64,000 bases of DNA from Larus michahellis (GCF_964199755.1 NC_133898.1:131922553-131986552); one strand, 5' to 3'. Positions 11,401-25,200 are shown, counted from the stretch's first letter. Made by a program: numbers and translations. The notes: generated by a model from the sequence alone, not told the origin.

Positions 11401-11886
11401 GGTGCGGGATGGCTCCTGGGGGGTGGGCACGGCCGAACCCACCACCCCACACACACCCCACACCCCCCCCCCCCCCCCAATCCCTCCCAGGGCCACCCTG
11501 ATCTGCGCCTGGGCCGAAGCGGGGGCCGACGCCGTGGGTCCCGACGGGGAGCTGGTGCACTCGGACGCCTTCCCCCCGGAGACCCTGGTGGACACGCTGG
11601 GGGCCGGCGACACCTTCAACGCCGCCGTCATCTTCGCGCTGGCGGAAGGTGAGCACGGCATGGCCATGGCATGGCTCTGCGTGGCCCGGCACAGCCCGGT
11701 ACGGGCTGTGCCGGGCCACGCAGAGCCATGCCATGGCCAAGTATGGCCCATCCCAGCTCAGCCTGACCCCCACCCCACCCGCCCCCCCACCATTCCTCAG
11801 GGAAGAGCCTGCAGGACGCCCTCACCTTCGGCTGCCGCATCGCCGGCAAGAAATGCGGGATCGAGGGTTTCGACGGCATCGTCTGA
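8454..11886 (+). CDS. KHK: Ketohexokinase (fructokinase)
   Basis: Cytosolic pfkB-family kinase that phosphorylates fructose at C1. Exons: 8454-8551, 8961-9077, then either 9188-9322 (3A type) or 9363-9497 (3C type), 10319-10391, 10498-10644, 11303-11391, 11491-11648 and 11801-11886. Each form is 300 aa (human 298). The start [20 protein letters not shown] aligns with the human N-terminus. [16 protein letters not shown] carries substrate-binding residues, and [11 protein letters not shown] is the GAGD anion hole with the catalytic Asp. The C-terminus ends [12 protein letters not shown], nearly as in human. Both alternative third exons are 135 nt, have intact GT/AG sites and use the same phase. 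Exon 3A begins [12 protein letters not shown] and 3C begins [18 protein letters not shown], in the same order as in mammals. A polyadenylation signal follows at 12011. Confidence 0.97.
9188..9322 (+). other. KHK: KHK alternative exon 3A
   Basis: Encodes the KHK-A segment from [12 protein letters not shown] to RTILHAG. The acceptor is CGGCAG and the donor GG|GTGCGT. It joins exon 2 and exon 4 in phase and is mutually exclusive with 9363-9497; including both would insert two versions of the same structural element. Confidence 0.88.
9363..9497 (+). other. KHK: KHK alternative exon 3C
   Basis: Encodes the KHK-C segment from [12 protein letters not shown] to RTIVLYDT, the high-affinity liver/kidney type in mammals. 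The acceptor is CCAAG and the donor ACAC|GTAAGG, a stronger donor than that of 3A. Only 40 bp separate it from exon 3A, which by itself would hinder splicing of the two together. Confidence 0.9.
11661..11739. repeat. 79-bp perfect fold-back palindrome in KHK intron 7
   Basis: Arms of 38 bp (11661-11698 and 11702-11739) are exact reverse complements around a 3-nt spacer (GTA). It begins 12 bp after the exon 7 donor, inside the 152-bp last intron. Confidence 0.97.
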
Positions 11887-12010
11887 GCTGTGTGTGCCCC
11901 GTGCCAGGAACACGCGCTCCCCCTTTCCCCCGTGCACGCTACGCACCCCTGCACCCAGCGCACACCCCCACACACACACACCACACACACACCCCCCCAG
12001 CCCTGCTGCC

Positions 12011-12016
12011 AATAAA
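12011..12016 (+). terminator. KHK: KHK polyadenylation signal
   Basis: AATAAA 125 nt after the KHK stop codon, followed by a C-rich tract. It fits a short 3' UTR ending before the convergent CGREF1 gene. Confidence 0.85.
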
Positions 12017-12297
12017 GCCCCACTGCTGCCCCCCCACCCCCGGAGCTGCTCACGGCCCATCGCCCCGGCGGGGGCCGCACTGACCACGGCCCAGGCGAGC
12101 GCGGCGGCAGCACCTGTATTTCTCCATCCCAACGCGTTACGGGGGGGTGACAGCAAAATCCAGGACACCACACACACCCCCCCCCGATCCCTCCCAGCCC
12201 CGACACAGGATGGGGGGCACATGGATGAGCGGGGCAAGGAGCAGCCGGGGCATCACACCCCAGAGCCGCCGTGGGTCCGGCACAGCCCCCCCACTGC

Positions 12298-14260
12298 CTA
12301 CTCCTCCCCGGAGTCCCCCCAAACTGGGGCTGCCTCCCCCTCGGGGGCTTCGGTCCGGGGGGCTTCGATCTCGGGGGCTTCCTCTGCCTCGATGGCTTCA
12401 GCCTCGGGGGCTTCAGCTCTGGGGACTTCACCGCCAGGGCCTTCAGCCTGGGGGGTTCCTTCCACCTCCACGGCTTCACCCTCCGGGTGGGCACCGCCGC
12501 CGGGCAGCCCCTGCCCCTCCGCCAGGCTGCCGCCCCCCCCGGGTTCCCCGGGCTGCTGCGGGAGAGGCGGCCCCGGGGGCGGCCGGTCCCGGCCGGGCGG
12601 GAGCAGCAGCAGCTCGGGGGGGTCGAGCAGCCCGTCCCCGCCCAGGTCCTGCCGCTCCAGGGTCCGGTCCACCAGCGCGGCCACCTGCGGGGACGGGACG
12701 GGGGGGGACACACACCGCGGGTAAGGGCCCGGCCCGGGGTGGGGTGGGGGGGGCTCGGCGGGGTGCGGGGGCCCGTCCCCGCGGGACCTACCGCCTGGGG
12801 GTCGGGCCGCCCCCCGTCCCGCCGCGCCAGCACGGCGCCCAGCAGCTCCAGCAGCTCCAGCCCGTCCAGCCGCCCGCTGCGGTCGTGGTCGTGCAGCGCG
12901 AAGAGGTAGAGCAGGGCTGTGGGGCACGGCCGCCGTGGGGCTGGGGTCCCGTCCCTGCCCCCGGTGTGTCCCCCCCGCCCCGGCCCCCGCGGCGGGTCCT
13001 TACCCTGCTCCCGCGACAGGGACTCCGCGTCCCGCGACGGCGGCCCCAGGCTCCGCACCGCGCTCCGCAGCAGCCTGGGGGCAGCGGCATGGGGTGGGCA
13101 CCCCCACGGCCCGCCCCGCGGCCCCACAGCCTGCCCCAGTGCTGCTCCATCCCACAGCCTGCCCCACTGACAGCCCCAGGGCTGCTCTGCCCCACAGCCT
13201 GCCCCAGAGCTGCTCCATCCCAGCCTGTCCCACAGCCAGCCCCACGGCTGCTCTGCCCCACAGCCAGCCCCAGGGCTGCTCCGCCCTATAGCTGCCCCCA
13301 GGACCGCCTTGCCCCACAACCAGCTGGCCCTACCCGTGCCCTCCGTCCCCATCTGCCCCCCGCCCTCGCTGGGTGACTCCCCAGTTTGCAGCTCCCGAGG
13401 GACATGGACTCACGGCAGCGGGGGCAGCTCCAGGCTCAGTGGGTCGGGATCAGGATCCAGTCCCGGGGCCGCGGGGGGCTCAGGCCTGGCCAGGGGAGGG
13501 GGGGGTTACCCTGCCCCTGGTGGGGGCTGCCCGACCCGGTCTGGTCTGGCGTCCCCGTAGTGCCCCACACAGTGTCCCCTCCGCCTGCGACCCCCGCAGC
13601 CCCGTGTGCCCCCCTGTGCCCTGGCCGTGCCCCGGCCTTGAGCGTGCACCCCCCGACCCCTGCACCCACCCGCACCCCCCCGTGCCCCTGCACCTCCCCG
13701 TGCCCGGGCAGCCAAACCACACCTGCACCCCCCATAGCCATGCGCCCCCCCATACATGCACCACCCCATAACCGTGCTCCCAGGTACCTGTGCCCCCTAT
13801 ACCCATACCCCCCGTACCTGTGCCCCCCCGTAGCCATACCCCCCATACCCATGTACCTCATAGCCGTGCCCCCCCATACCTGTGCTCCCCTACAGCCATA
13901 GCCCCCCCCATACCCGTGCCCCCTGTACCTGTGCCCCCCCATACCTGTGCCCCCCATAGCCATACCCCCCATACCCATGTACCTCATAGCCGTGCCCCCC
14001 CATACCTGTGCTCCCCTACAGCCATAGCCCCCCCCATACCCGTGCCCCCTGTACCTGTGCCCCCCCATACCTGTGCCCCCCATAGCCATACCCCCCATAC
14101 CCATGTACCTCATAGCCGTGTCCCCCCGTACCTGTTCTCCCCTACAGCCATAGCCCCCCCCATACCCGTGCCCCCTGTACCTGTGCCCCCCAGCCTTGGG
14201 GGCAGCCCGCGCCCCCGGGGGCAGCAGCAGCAGCAGCAGCAGCAGCAGCGGGTTCCTCAT
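12298..14260 (-). CDS. CGREF1: Cell growth regulator with EF-hand domain 1
   Basis: Secreted or cell-surface calcium-binding growth regulator. Exons on the minus strand: 14181-14260, 13414-13485, 13004-13074, 12792-12916 and 12298-12684; 244 aa in total. A signal peptide ([19 protein letters not shown]) is built on a CTG run. [20 protein letters not shown] matches the human protein closely. Two EF-hand loops follow: [12 protein letters not shown] and [12 protein letters not shown]. The C-terminal third is an acidic low-complexity tail of EAPE/EAE units, where mammals have a longer GEAEGQAEA-type repeat. The stop is TAG at 12298-12300. It converges on KHK, as in human. No clear AATAAA is seen downstream. 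Intron 1 holds the 126-bp repeat described separately. Confidence 0.9.
13100..13315. repeat. Short GC-rich tandem repeat in CGREF1 intron
   Basis: Imperfect copies of CCCACAGCCTGCCCCAGAGCTGCTCC, about 35 bp each, fill the CGREF1 intron between exons 13004-13074 and 13414-13485. Confidence 0.8.
13790..14180. repeat. 126-bp tandem repeat in CGREF1 intron 1
   Basis: About three copies of a 126-bp unit. The landmark ATGTACCTCATAGCCGTG starts at 13851, 13977 and 14103. The array touches the exon 1 donor. The unit is a multiple of three and lacks stops in the CGREF1 frame, encoding a 42-residue Gly/Tyr/Met/Arg-rich unit on the minus strand. Confidence 0.93.
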
Positions 14261-14867
14261 CCCGGCACCTCGGGCTGCAGCCGGGCGAGGGCGGCTGGGG
14301 GGGGTGCTCCTGGCTGTGGGGGGGGCTGTGCCCGGTCACGGGGGGCTCTGGGGATCCGCTCACACCGCTCACACACACTGTGCGTGCACCCCCCCGAACC
14401 CCCCGTTCCCGTCCCGGTCCCTCTCGGTGCCGCCCGCCCCGCCCCGGGCCACGTCGCCGACACGTCCCCGGTCCCGTCCCCGCCGCCGCCACCGGCCGCC
14501 CCCGCCCCGTCCGGGTTGGGCCCCGCCCGCGCAGGGGTTCAACGGCACCGGCACCCCCGGCCCCGGGACAGCCCGGTACGGCGGGGACAACCCTGCCCCG
14601 CTCCACCTCAGACCCCCCGGAGCTTCCGTGCCAGCAACAGCGGGGACCGGCACCGGGTCGGGGCAACCCCCGGCGCCAGCCCAGGCTGGGGATGGAGGGA
14701 TGGAGAGCAGCCCTGAGAGAAGGGCTTGGGGGTGCCGGGGGGGAGAAACCGGCCATGAGCCGGCACCGTGCGCTGGCAGCCCAGAACCCCCCCGCAGCCT
14801 GGGCTGCATCCCCAGCAGCGTGGGCAGCAGGGCGAGGGGGGGATCCTGCCCCTCTGCTGCGCTCGGG

Positions 14868-15392
14868 GGAGACCCCCCTGCAGTGCTGCCTCCAGCGCTG
14901 GGGCCTCGGCACAGGAGAGACACGGAGCTGTTGGAGCGGGGCCAGAGGAGGCCCCGGAGATGCTGGGAGGGCTGGAGCCCCTCTGCTGGGAGGACAGGCT
15001 GAGAGAGCTGGGGGGGTTCAGCCTGGAGAAGAGAAGGCTCCGCGGAGACCTTCCAGCCCCTGCCAGTCCCTCAAGGGGCTCCAGGAAAGCTGGGGAGGGA
15101 CTCTGGAGCAGGGAGGGGAGCCACGGGACGAGGGGGAAGGGTTTTACACTGGAAGAGGGGAGATTGGGATGAGATATTGGGAAGAAATTCTTTGGTGTGA
15201 GGGGGGTGAGCCCCTGGCCCAGGTTGCCCAGAGAAGCTGTGGCTGCCCCATCCCTGGAGGGGTTCAAGGCCAGGTTGGCCGGGGCTTGGAGCAACCTGGG
15301 CTGGTGGGAGGTGTCCCTGCCCAGGGCAGGGGGTGGCACTGGGGGGGCTTTAAGTTCCCTTCCCACCCAAACCAGCCTGTGACTCTGTGACC
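14868..15392 (+). mobile_element. CR1 LINE 3' fragment
   Basis: Roughly the last 520 bp of a CR1 non-LTR retrotransposon. It shows the familiar 3' phrases GAGAAGAGAAGGCTCCG, GTTGCCCAGAGAAGCTGTGG and CCATCCCTGGAGG, and ends in GTGACTCTGTGA, a form of the CR1 3' ATTCTGTGA motif. It is 5'-truncated, as is normal for CR1, and lies just upstream of the ABHD1 relic. The left boundary is approximate. Confidence 0.9.
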
Positions 15393-15477
15393 GGAGCCAG
15401 CCCTCACCCACCCCAAGCACTGGCATCCACAACTCCTGCCCCTGTCCCTGAATGGGAGGCTGACACCCCCCCTGCAG

Positions 15478-15748
15478 GCACACACCAGCCGGGAGTTCAA
15501 CCAGCGCTACCCAGCCCAGGCCTTTGACCACCACATCCATGGGGCCCACCACCAACCCCCTCTCCCCCTGGGACGGTGAGGGGGGGGTCACAGGCACAGC
15601 CCCCCCATGGTGAGGACACCAGCCGCTGCCCGGCCACATGGAGCAGCTCTTCAGCCAGGCCAGCGCTGCCATCTTCGAGCATGGGGAGATGCTCCGGGGG
15701 CTCGGGGACACCACCTGGGAGGGCGTTGTGGGGCAGGACCCTGCCTGA
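15478..15748 (+). pseudogene. ABHD1: ABHD1 relic (C-terminal pieces of an alpha/beta hydrolase)
   Basis: Two short frames after good acceptors resemble the end of ABHD1, which lies at this position (CGREF1-ABHD1-PREB) and on this strand in human. The first (from 15478) reads AHTSREFNQRYPAQAFD, compared with human ARTIRQFDERYTSVAFG. The second (15623-15748) reads PLPGHMEQLFSQASAAIFEH and runs to a TGA. It compares with human [20 protein letters not shown]. The intervening part with the catalytic His region and all N-terminal exons (GxSxG nucleophile) are not found between CGREF1 and here; a CR1 occupies the space. AGTAAA at 15752 could be its polyadenylation signal. I infer a decayed gene; an assembly gap upstream is the alternative. 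Confidence 0.55.
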
Positions 15749-15869
15749 CCCCCCAGTAAACCCCCACCGCTGCCGTGGTGTCCATGGGCCGGGCAGGGAG
15801 GGCACAGTGGGGACCCAGAGCAGCTGCCCCCCCAGCACAGACCGGACAGCGTTGCCTTCACCCTCCGGT

Positions 15870-15875
15870 TTTAAT
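15870..15875 (-). terminator. PREB: PREB polyadenylation signal (ATTAAA)
   Basis: TTTAAT on the plus strand is ATTAAA on the minus strand, about 235 nt downstream of the PREB stop codon. It sits 122 bp from the end of the convergent ABHD1 relic. Confidence 0.65.
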
Positions 15876-16109
15876 GGTCGCCGTGGGGCAGGGGGCCGGC
15901 GGGACGCCCTCCTCCCTGGGGCCAGCCCCACACTGCAGCCAGCACAGTCCCCTCGGGCTGGGCCCCCCCCAATGGCTCCCAGCCCCCGCAATCCGCTCCC
16001 CGGCCATGGCCGGGCTGGTCCCTTGTCTGCTTCACAGTCTGCTGGGGGGGCCCGAGGCACGGCAGCGGCAGGCCTGGGGGGTCCGTCCTGGCTGGGGGGG
16101 GCTGGGGGG

Positions 16110-19100
16110 CTAGAGGAAGCCAGGGAAGGCGAGCTGCAGCAGCAGGATGGCGGCCACGATGAGCCCAGCGCAGAGCAGCAGCAGCAGCCAGACGGGAAGG
16201 GAGCCTGCGGGGGGGAGAGAGGGGTGAGGACGGGCGCTGTGGCCCCCCCCCAGCACGCGCAGGGACCCCCCCAGCAGCCCCCCCCGGCACCCACGTCGGC
16301 TGGGCAGCAGGTGCAGCTTGCAGCGGCTGTCGACGGCCACGCTGAGCAGGGCGGCCTCGTTCCCCGCCAGCAGCTCGCGCCCGCGCCGGCTCTCGGGGAC
16401 GAAGGCCACGTCCGTCACCACGATGCCATGCGCCTCCTTCACGTAGTACAGCCTCTGCGGGACAGCGGGGAGGGGGGGTGGGCCCAGGCAGCCCGGCCCC
16501 GTGGTGGGGGGGCACCCGAGGAGCCCCGCCGCCCCCCCGGCTCACCTGCAGCGAGAAGGCGATGTGGATGGCGACGGAGCCCGTCACCGTGCCCAGCCCC
16601 AGGAAGGTGCCCGAGTCGCTGCGGGGGGAGGACAGTGAGCGGGGGGTGGTGTGGGCCCCCGTTCCCGCACCCGTCCCCCCAGGGTACCTGATGGAGAGGC
16701 AGGAGACAACCTCGGTGCCGCAGGGCCGGGTCAGCAGCGGAAGGAAGCTCTTCCCGTCCCACTTGGTCAGGTAGCAGGGTGGGGGGCGACGCTCCCGCTT
16801 GTGGGGCACCTGCACCGTGTAGAGCCGCAGGGCCCCGGCGTTGTCCTCCACCGCCCCAAACCTGCCCCAGGACAGCAGGGGCTGCGTCGGTCCCTGCTGC
16901 CAGCGCCCCCCCCCACCTCCAGGCGATGGGGGCCCGGCGCCCTGCGCCCCCTGGCCTCACCGGCAGGCCTGGTAGCGGTACGCCTTGTCGGGGATGCCGG
17001 GCAGGTTCTCGTTCCAGCGCAGCCCCGTCACCAGCTGGTCCTGCTGCCACACGCAGCACTGGAAGTCCCGTCCCGCTGTCACCACCTGGGCAGGGAACGC
17101 GGGGGTCCGAGGAGGGCTCCCCCCGCGGCGCCAGGGGGCTGCCCGTCCGTTCGCCTGACCCTCACTCACCTTGTTGTCCGGGCCCAGCGCGATGTCTTCG
17201 ATCTCCCCGTCATGGGCTTTGAACTCCAGCGTCTTCTTCATGCTGGGGAACTGCCAGGGCAGAGCGGGTGTCGGAGCCGTGCCCCAGGGCCGGGGGTCCC
17301 TGGCAGCACCCAGGGAAGGGGCAGGACGACGCGGCGTTACAGAACCACGGGTGCTGCTGATGCGGCACTGCCAAGTCCTGGCCTTCCCCGGTGCCCGGCC
17401 CCGGCTGCCCCCGTTCCTACCTCCCAGAGGCGGAGGAAGCCGTCGGCACCACCGGTGACGAGCAGGGAGCAGTCGGCGTTGAAGCGGACGGCCTTCTGCA
17501 GGGCATCGGGGCTGAAGTCGGTGCGGACGCTGTGCAGGCTCTCCACCGTCACCTCGCTGCTCTGGCTCTGCATGTCGCCCTGCCCCATCGGGCTGGGGCC
17601 CTTCCTCCTCCGCGGCCCCTTCTCCCCACTGCCTGCGGCGGGGCAGAGCCATGGAGCCCTGACACAGCTCCCCAGCGCCAGGGGCAGTGCTGGGGCAGGC
17701 AGGAGACCCCCGCAGCACCCCACAGAGCACCCACCCGCCGTGCCCTGCCCCACGGCCGTCACAGCGGGGAGAGCCGGATCTCACCGTTGCGGCCGTCGGA
17801 GCCGCGCCGGGCCTCGGGCGCCTGCAGGCTGAAGCGCAGGATGTGGCAGTCGGCGTCCTGCCCCGCCGCGATGATGTCGTCGGCCAACGCCATGGTCATG
17901 GTGGCGCGGGTCTCGGTGTCGTGGGAGTGCAGCAGCGAGGCGCTGAGCTGCCCCCCGATCTGCTCCAGCTGCAGGAAGTGCTGCAGGGGGGGGGAAGGGG
18001 GGGGCCTCGGCCTCAGACCCCGCCCCCCCCCCCCACGCACCCCTGCCCCACGGGCCCCCCTCCCCCGGCTGCTGCCCTGACCCCATGCCAAGCTGGGCCT
18101 CCCCCTGCCCCACACCCACAGCCTGGGCACCCCCTCCCCTCTGAGGGCCCCTGACCCCCAGCCAGCTCACCCCCACCTGACCCCACAGTCCCCACAGCTC
18201 TCCCCCAACCCGGCCTGACAATCATCCCCCCACAGCTCCCCCTAAACCCAGCCCCCCACCCACACCCACAGTTTCCCCTCTCCCCAGCCCCCATAGTTCC
18301 CCACCACCTGTACTCACAGTTAGCCCCCATCTCAGCCCCACAGTTCCGTCCCTCCCTGGCCCCACAGCTCCCCCCTAATCCTGCCCCACTGTCGTCCCTC
18401 CCCAGCCCCACAGCTTCGCCGCACTTGACCCCCCATCTGCACCACAGTTTCCCCCCTTCCCAGCCCCACAGCCAGTCCCCCTCCCCGGCCCAACAGTCAT
18501 CCCTCTCCAGCCCCACAGCTCCCCCCCAACTGGCCCCACAGCTCCCCCCCGAGCCCTGCCCCACAGTGTCCCACCCACACCCACAGTTCCCCCCCCAAAT
18601 AGCCCCACAGCTCCCCCCCAGCCCCCCCTCCAACTGTCCTCACAGTTACCTCCCCCAGCCCCACATCTCCCCCCCTACTGGCCCTACAGCTCTCCTCCAA
18701 CTGGTCCCACAGTTACCTCCCAGCCCCACGGCTCCCCCCTAACCCTATCTCGTGTCCCCCCCCAGCCCCACAGCTCCCGCACCAACTGGCCCCACCGCTT
18801 GCCCCCAACCCTACCCCACAGCTCGCCCCCAACCCTGCCCCACAGTGTGCCCCCCAGCCCCCGAGCTTCCCCCTAATCCTACCCCACAGCATCGCCCCCT
18901 GCCCCACAGCTCCCTCCCAGCCCCACAGCTCCCCGCTCCCCGCCCCGGGCCTACACCCCCCCGGGGCCTCCTCACCCCCCCACAGGCCCGCCTTTACCCC
19001 CCGCCCCAAACCGCACCACGCCATTGCGGATGCCGGTCTTGGCGGCGCCGCCGCCGCCGGCGGTGATGGCAAGGGCCCGCCGCGGGTGGAGGCGGACGGT

Positions 19101-19151
19101 GTAAAGAGGGAACGGCGCCCGGTACAGCTCGGCCGGCCGCCGCGGCGCCAT
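16110..19151 (-). CDS. PREB: Prolactin regulatory element-binding protein (SEC12-type Sar1 GEF)
   Basis: ER membrane guanine-nucleotide exchange factor for SAR1, starting COPII coat assembly; also reported as a nuclear factor on the prolactin promoter. Exons on the minus strand: 19017-19151, 17785-17980, 17421-17632, 17170-17250, 16961-17085, 16688-16861, 16546-16618, 16295-16454 and 16110-16204; 416 aa (human 417). The N-terminus [20 protein letters not shown] and [14 protein letters not shown] match human. WD-type blades follow ([49 protein letters not shown]). One transmembrane segment near the end ([20 protein letters not shown]) anchors it with the propeller in the cytosol. The SEC12 K-loop region in blade 1 is kept. 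Intron 1 is filled with a minisatellite. Confidence 0.96.
18040..18960. repeat. CCCCACAGCTCCCCC minisatellite in PREB intron 1
   Basis: About 0.9 kb of imperfect 35-45 bp units built from AGCCCCACAGCTCCCCCC with CTAATCCTG or AACTGGCCC linkers, inside the intron between exons 17785-17980 and 19017-19151. Each unit contains a CCCCACAG acceptor-like word on the plus strand, which is antisense to the gene. Confidence 0.9.
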
Positions 19152-19260
19152 GGCTGCGCCGCACACGTCAGCGCGCCGCTGCGTCACCACGCAACCGCGC
19201 CACACCCGTAAACGCAAGCCACGCCCCCATTGGAAAGACCCGCGCCTCATTAGGCATAGC

Positions 19261-19348
19261 CACGCCCCCCGCCGCCCCGAGGCCACGCCCCCGCGCGGCG
19301 CGGGCGCCGCGCGGGGGCGTGGCCTCGGGGCGGCGAGGGGGGGGCGTG
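19261..19348. repeat. Fold-back palindrome upstream of PREB
   Basis: Perfect 30-bp arms at 19271-19300 and 19305-19334 with a 4-nt spacer (CGGG). Imperfect pairing extends out to about 19261 and 19348. The arms carry CACGCCCCC/GGGGGCGTG GC boxes, about 110 bp upstream of the PREB start codon. Confidence 0.95.
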
Positions 19349-19379
19349 CGTGTCCCCCCCTGTCCCCGGACCCCCGTTA

Positions 19380-20150
19380 CCTCCCCATATAGGGATGTCC
19401 CCCCCATATGGGGATGTCCCCCCCCACATAGGGTCCCTACGGGACCCTCCAGCCCCGGGATCCCCCCTCTGCCTCCCCCATCCCACCCTTGCCCCCCCCT
19501 TTCCCCCCCCCCGCGGTGGTCCTCGCCCGTTGGGATGGGGGTCCCCAGCTGCCAGGGGTGACGGATGGCGGCAGGGGGTGGCGCAGCACTCAGACCCTGG
19601 GGTCCCCCGTCATCCCCCCTGCAGGCCAGCAGCTGGACCCCGCGGCCCCCCCCGCAGCAGCCGGGACGGGGTGGGGGGGGCCAGTGCCGATGGGATCCGC
19701 ACCCCCATCCTGCCTGGGGGGGGGGGTCTGCCAGCTCCGTGGGCACGGGGTGGGCAGGGGGATACCCCCCAGAACACGGGCCAGGGCCCAGAGTACACTC
19801 GGGGGGGCAGGGAATGGGGGGGGAGGGGGGGGGGGGCCACGCTCCACACTGCCCATGGGGGATGGGGGCCGCCTGGCCCCACCCGCAGCGATAAACCCAT
19901 GAAACGACCCCCCCAGAGACCACCCATCGCCTGCCACGGGTGCGGGACGGCCACCCCACGGGTGGGGGAACAGGGCAAGGGGGGCCCCCCGCAACCCCCA
20001 GCCACGGAGCAGCCACCCCCCCCCGGCTGTGCTCAACTGGGTCCCCCGGTGGGGGCCTCCTGTGGCTCAAGGGGACTGGGGGGGTCCCACATCCCCGCGG
20101 GCTCCGGGGGGGGGCTGTGTGCAGGGGGGGGTCCTGGGCTCTTCCAACAC
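19380..20150. other. Intergenic spacer PREB-SLC5A6, no gene seen
   Basis: GC-rich sequence with G runs and a short CCCATATGGGGATGT repeat near 19385-19435. The human neighbours expected here (PRR30, TCF23) are not recognisable: no bHLH motif is seen in any frame. Long open frames reflect base composition. Confidence 0.6.
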
Positions 20151-20166
20151 GTGCGCTCCAGAACCG

Positions 20167-20172
20167 TTTATT
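20167..20172 (-). terminator. SLC5A6: SLC5A6 polyadenylation signal
   Basis: TTTATT on the plus strand is AATAAA on the minus strand, about 415 nt after the SLC5A6 stop codon. Confidence 0.85.
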
Positions 20173-20584
20173 GGGGGGGACAAACACAGAGATGGGGGAC
20201 AGAGGGCTGGGGGGAGTCTGGGCGCTCGGCGCCCTGGGGGGTCTGGGCCCCCCCCGTCCCGGAGCGGTGCGGTAAGGCACGTGGCCAGGCGGGGGGCACC
20301 AGCAACGTCCCAGCCTGGGGTGGGGGGAGAGGGCACCGCTCCCACTCGCCCCCACACCCCTGGTCCCAGAGCCCCCCCGGCCTCGGGGGGGGGGGCTGGC
20401 AGCGTCCCCGGTGTGGGCAGCCGGGGGGGGCTCGGGGCCAGCCCGGTGTGGGGGGTGCAGCCCACCCAGCCCCCCCCAGTTATTTGGTGCTCCCCGGCCG
20501 TGTCCGGGTGCCCCACGGGGGGGGCCCATGCCCCCTGGGGGGGGGGGCAGGTGGCTGGGACCCCCACGGCGGGGTGGGGGGGGC

Positions 20585-24197
<3,613 letters not shown>

Positions 24198-24539
24198 GGC
24201 GAGCGCCTCTTCCCGCCGCTGCCGCACTGGAGCCGCCGCTGCCCGGCCGCCTGCACCCCGCCGGCCTCATGGGCACGCCGAGCCCCGGCGGCGCGGCCCG
24301 GCCGGCATCTCCCCAGCACTCAGAGCTGCGGGCGGAGGGATGGGTGTCAGCGCCCGACGCCGCCGGGACCTTCGCTCGCTGCTCTGTCTCGGCCTCAAGG
24401 ACCCGGCGCGGGGGGGGGGCCAGGCGGGGCGAGGAACGTGCCTTTAAACCCTTCTCCTCCCTCTGGGAGGGACCCACACCCCCCCCTGGAATGCCCCTGC
24501 CAAGGGAAACAGGTGCCTCTGCCAAAGGGCACGGAGGCC

Positions 24540-25200
24540 ACGGCTGTAAAAACAGTCCCACCCAGGCCCTGCCAGCCCCACCGAGCCCGGCAAACCGGCC
24601 CTGCGCCGCCAAGCCCAACACAACCGCCCCCGGTGCCGGACAGCCCTGCCAAACCCAACACAGTCACCCCCGGTGCCAGACAGCCCCGCCAAACCCACCG
24701 CAACTGCCCCCGGTGCCGGCTGTGCCGCCAAATCCAACCCAACCGCCCCTGGTGCTGCACAGCCCTGCCAAGCCCGGCAAACCGGCCCCGCACCACCAAG
24801 CCCAACACAACCGCCCCCGGTGCCGGGCAGCCCCGCCAAACCCACCGCAACTGCCCCCGGTACCGGCCGTGCCACCAAACCCAACCCAACCACCCCCGGT
24901 GCCGGACAGACCCGCCAAACCCACGACTGCCCCCGGTGCTGGCTGTGCTGCCAAACCCATTACAACCGCCCCCGGTGCCGCACAGCCCTGCTGAGCCTGG
25001 CAAGCCGGCCTGGCGCCGCCAAACCCAACCCAACCACCCCCAGTGCCGGGCAGCCCCCCAAAGCCCGGCAGCACCGCTCTTGCCCGCACCAAACCCAGCC
25101 GCCCCGGCACCGCACAGCCCTGGCAGAGCCGCCCCTGGTGCCATGCCTGGCCAAGCCTGGCACAACCACCCCGGTGCTGGTGCCAGCCCCCTGCCCCGGG
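24540..25200. repeat. ~46-bp minisatellite with higher-order units
   Basis: Monomers of about 40-47 bp built from GCCAAACCCAACACAACCGC plus CCCCGGTGCCGGACAGCC. A longer phrase beginning GGCAAACCGGCC recurs near 24590, 24776 and 25000, giving super-units of roughly 190-220 bp. It lies in the inferred SLC5A6 5' UTR intron. Confidence 0.9.

Noticed and set aside
12298-13352. Long minus-strand frame (574 codons from 11628) spanning CGREF1 exons
   Set aside because: It reads through introns and past the CGREF1 stop in another frame. The exon model with conserved EF-hands explains the coding part.
24540-25200. CRISPR-like array in the 46-bp repeat region
   Set aside because: Units are contiguous and degenerate with no unique spacers of constant length. 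This is a vertebrate minisatellite.
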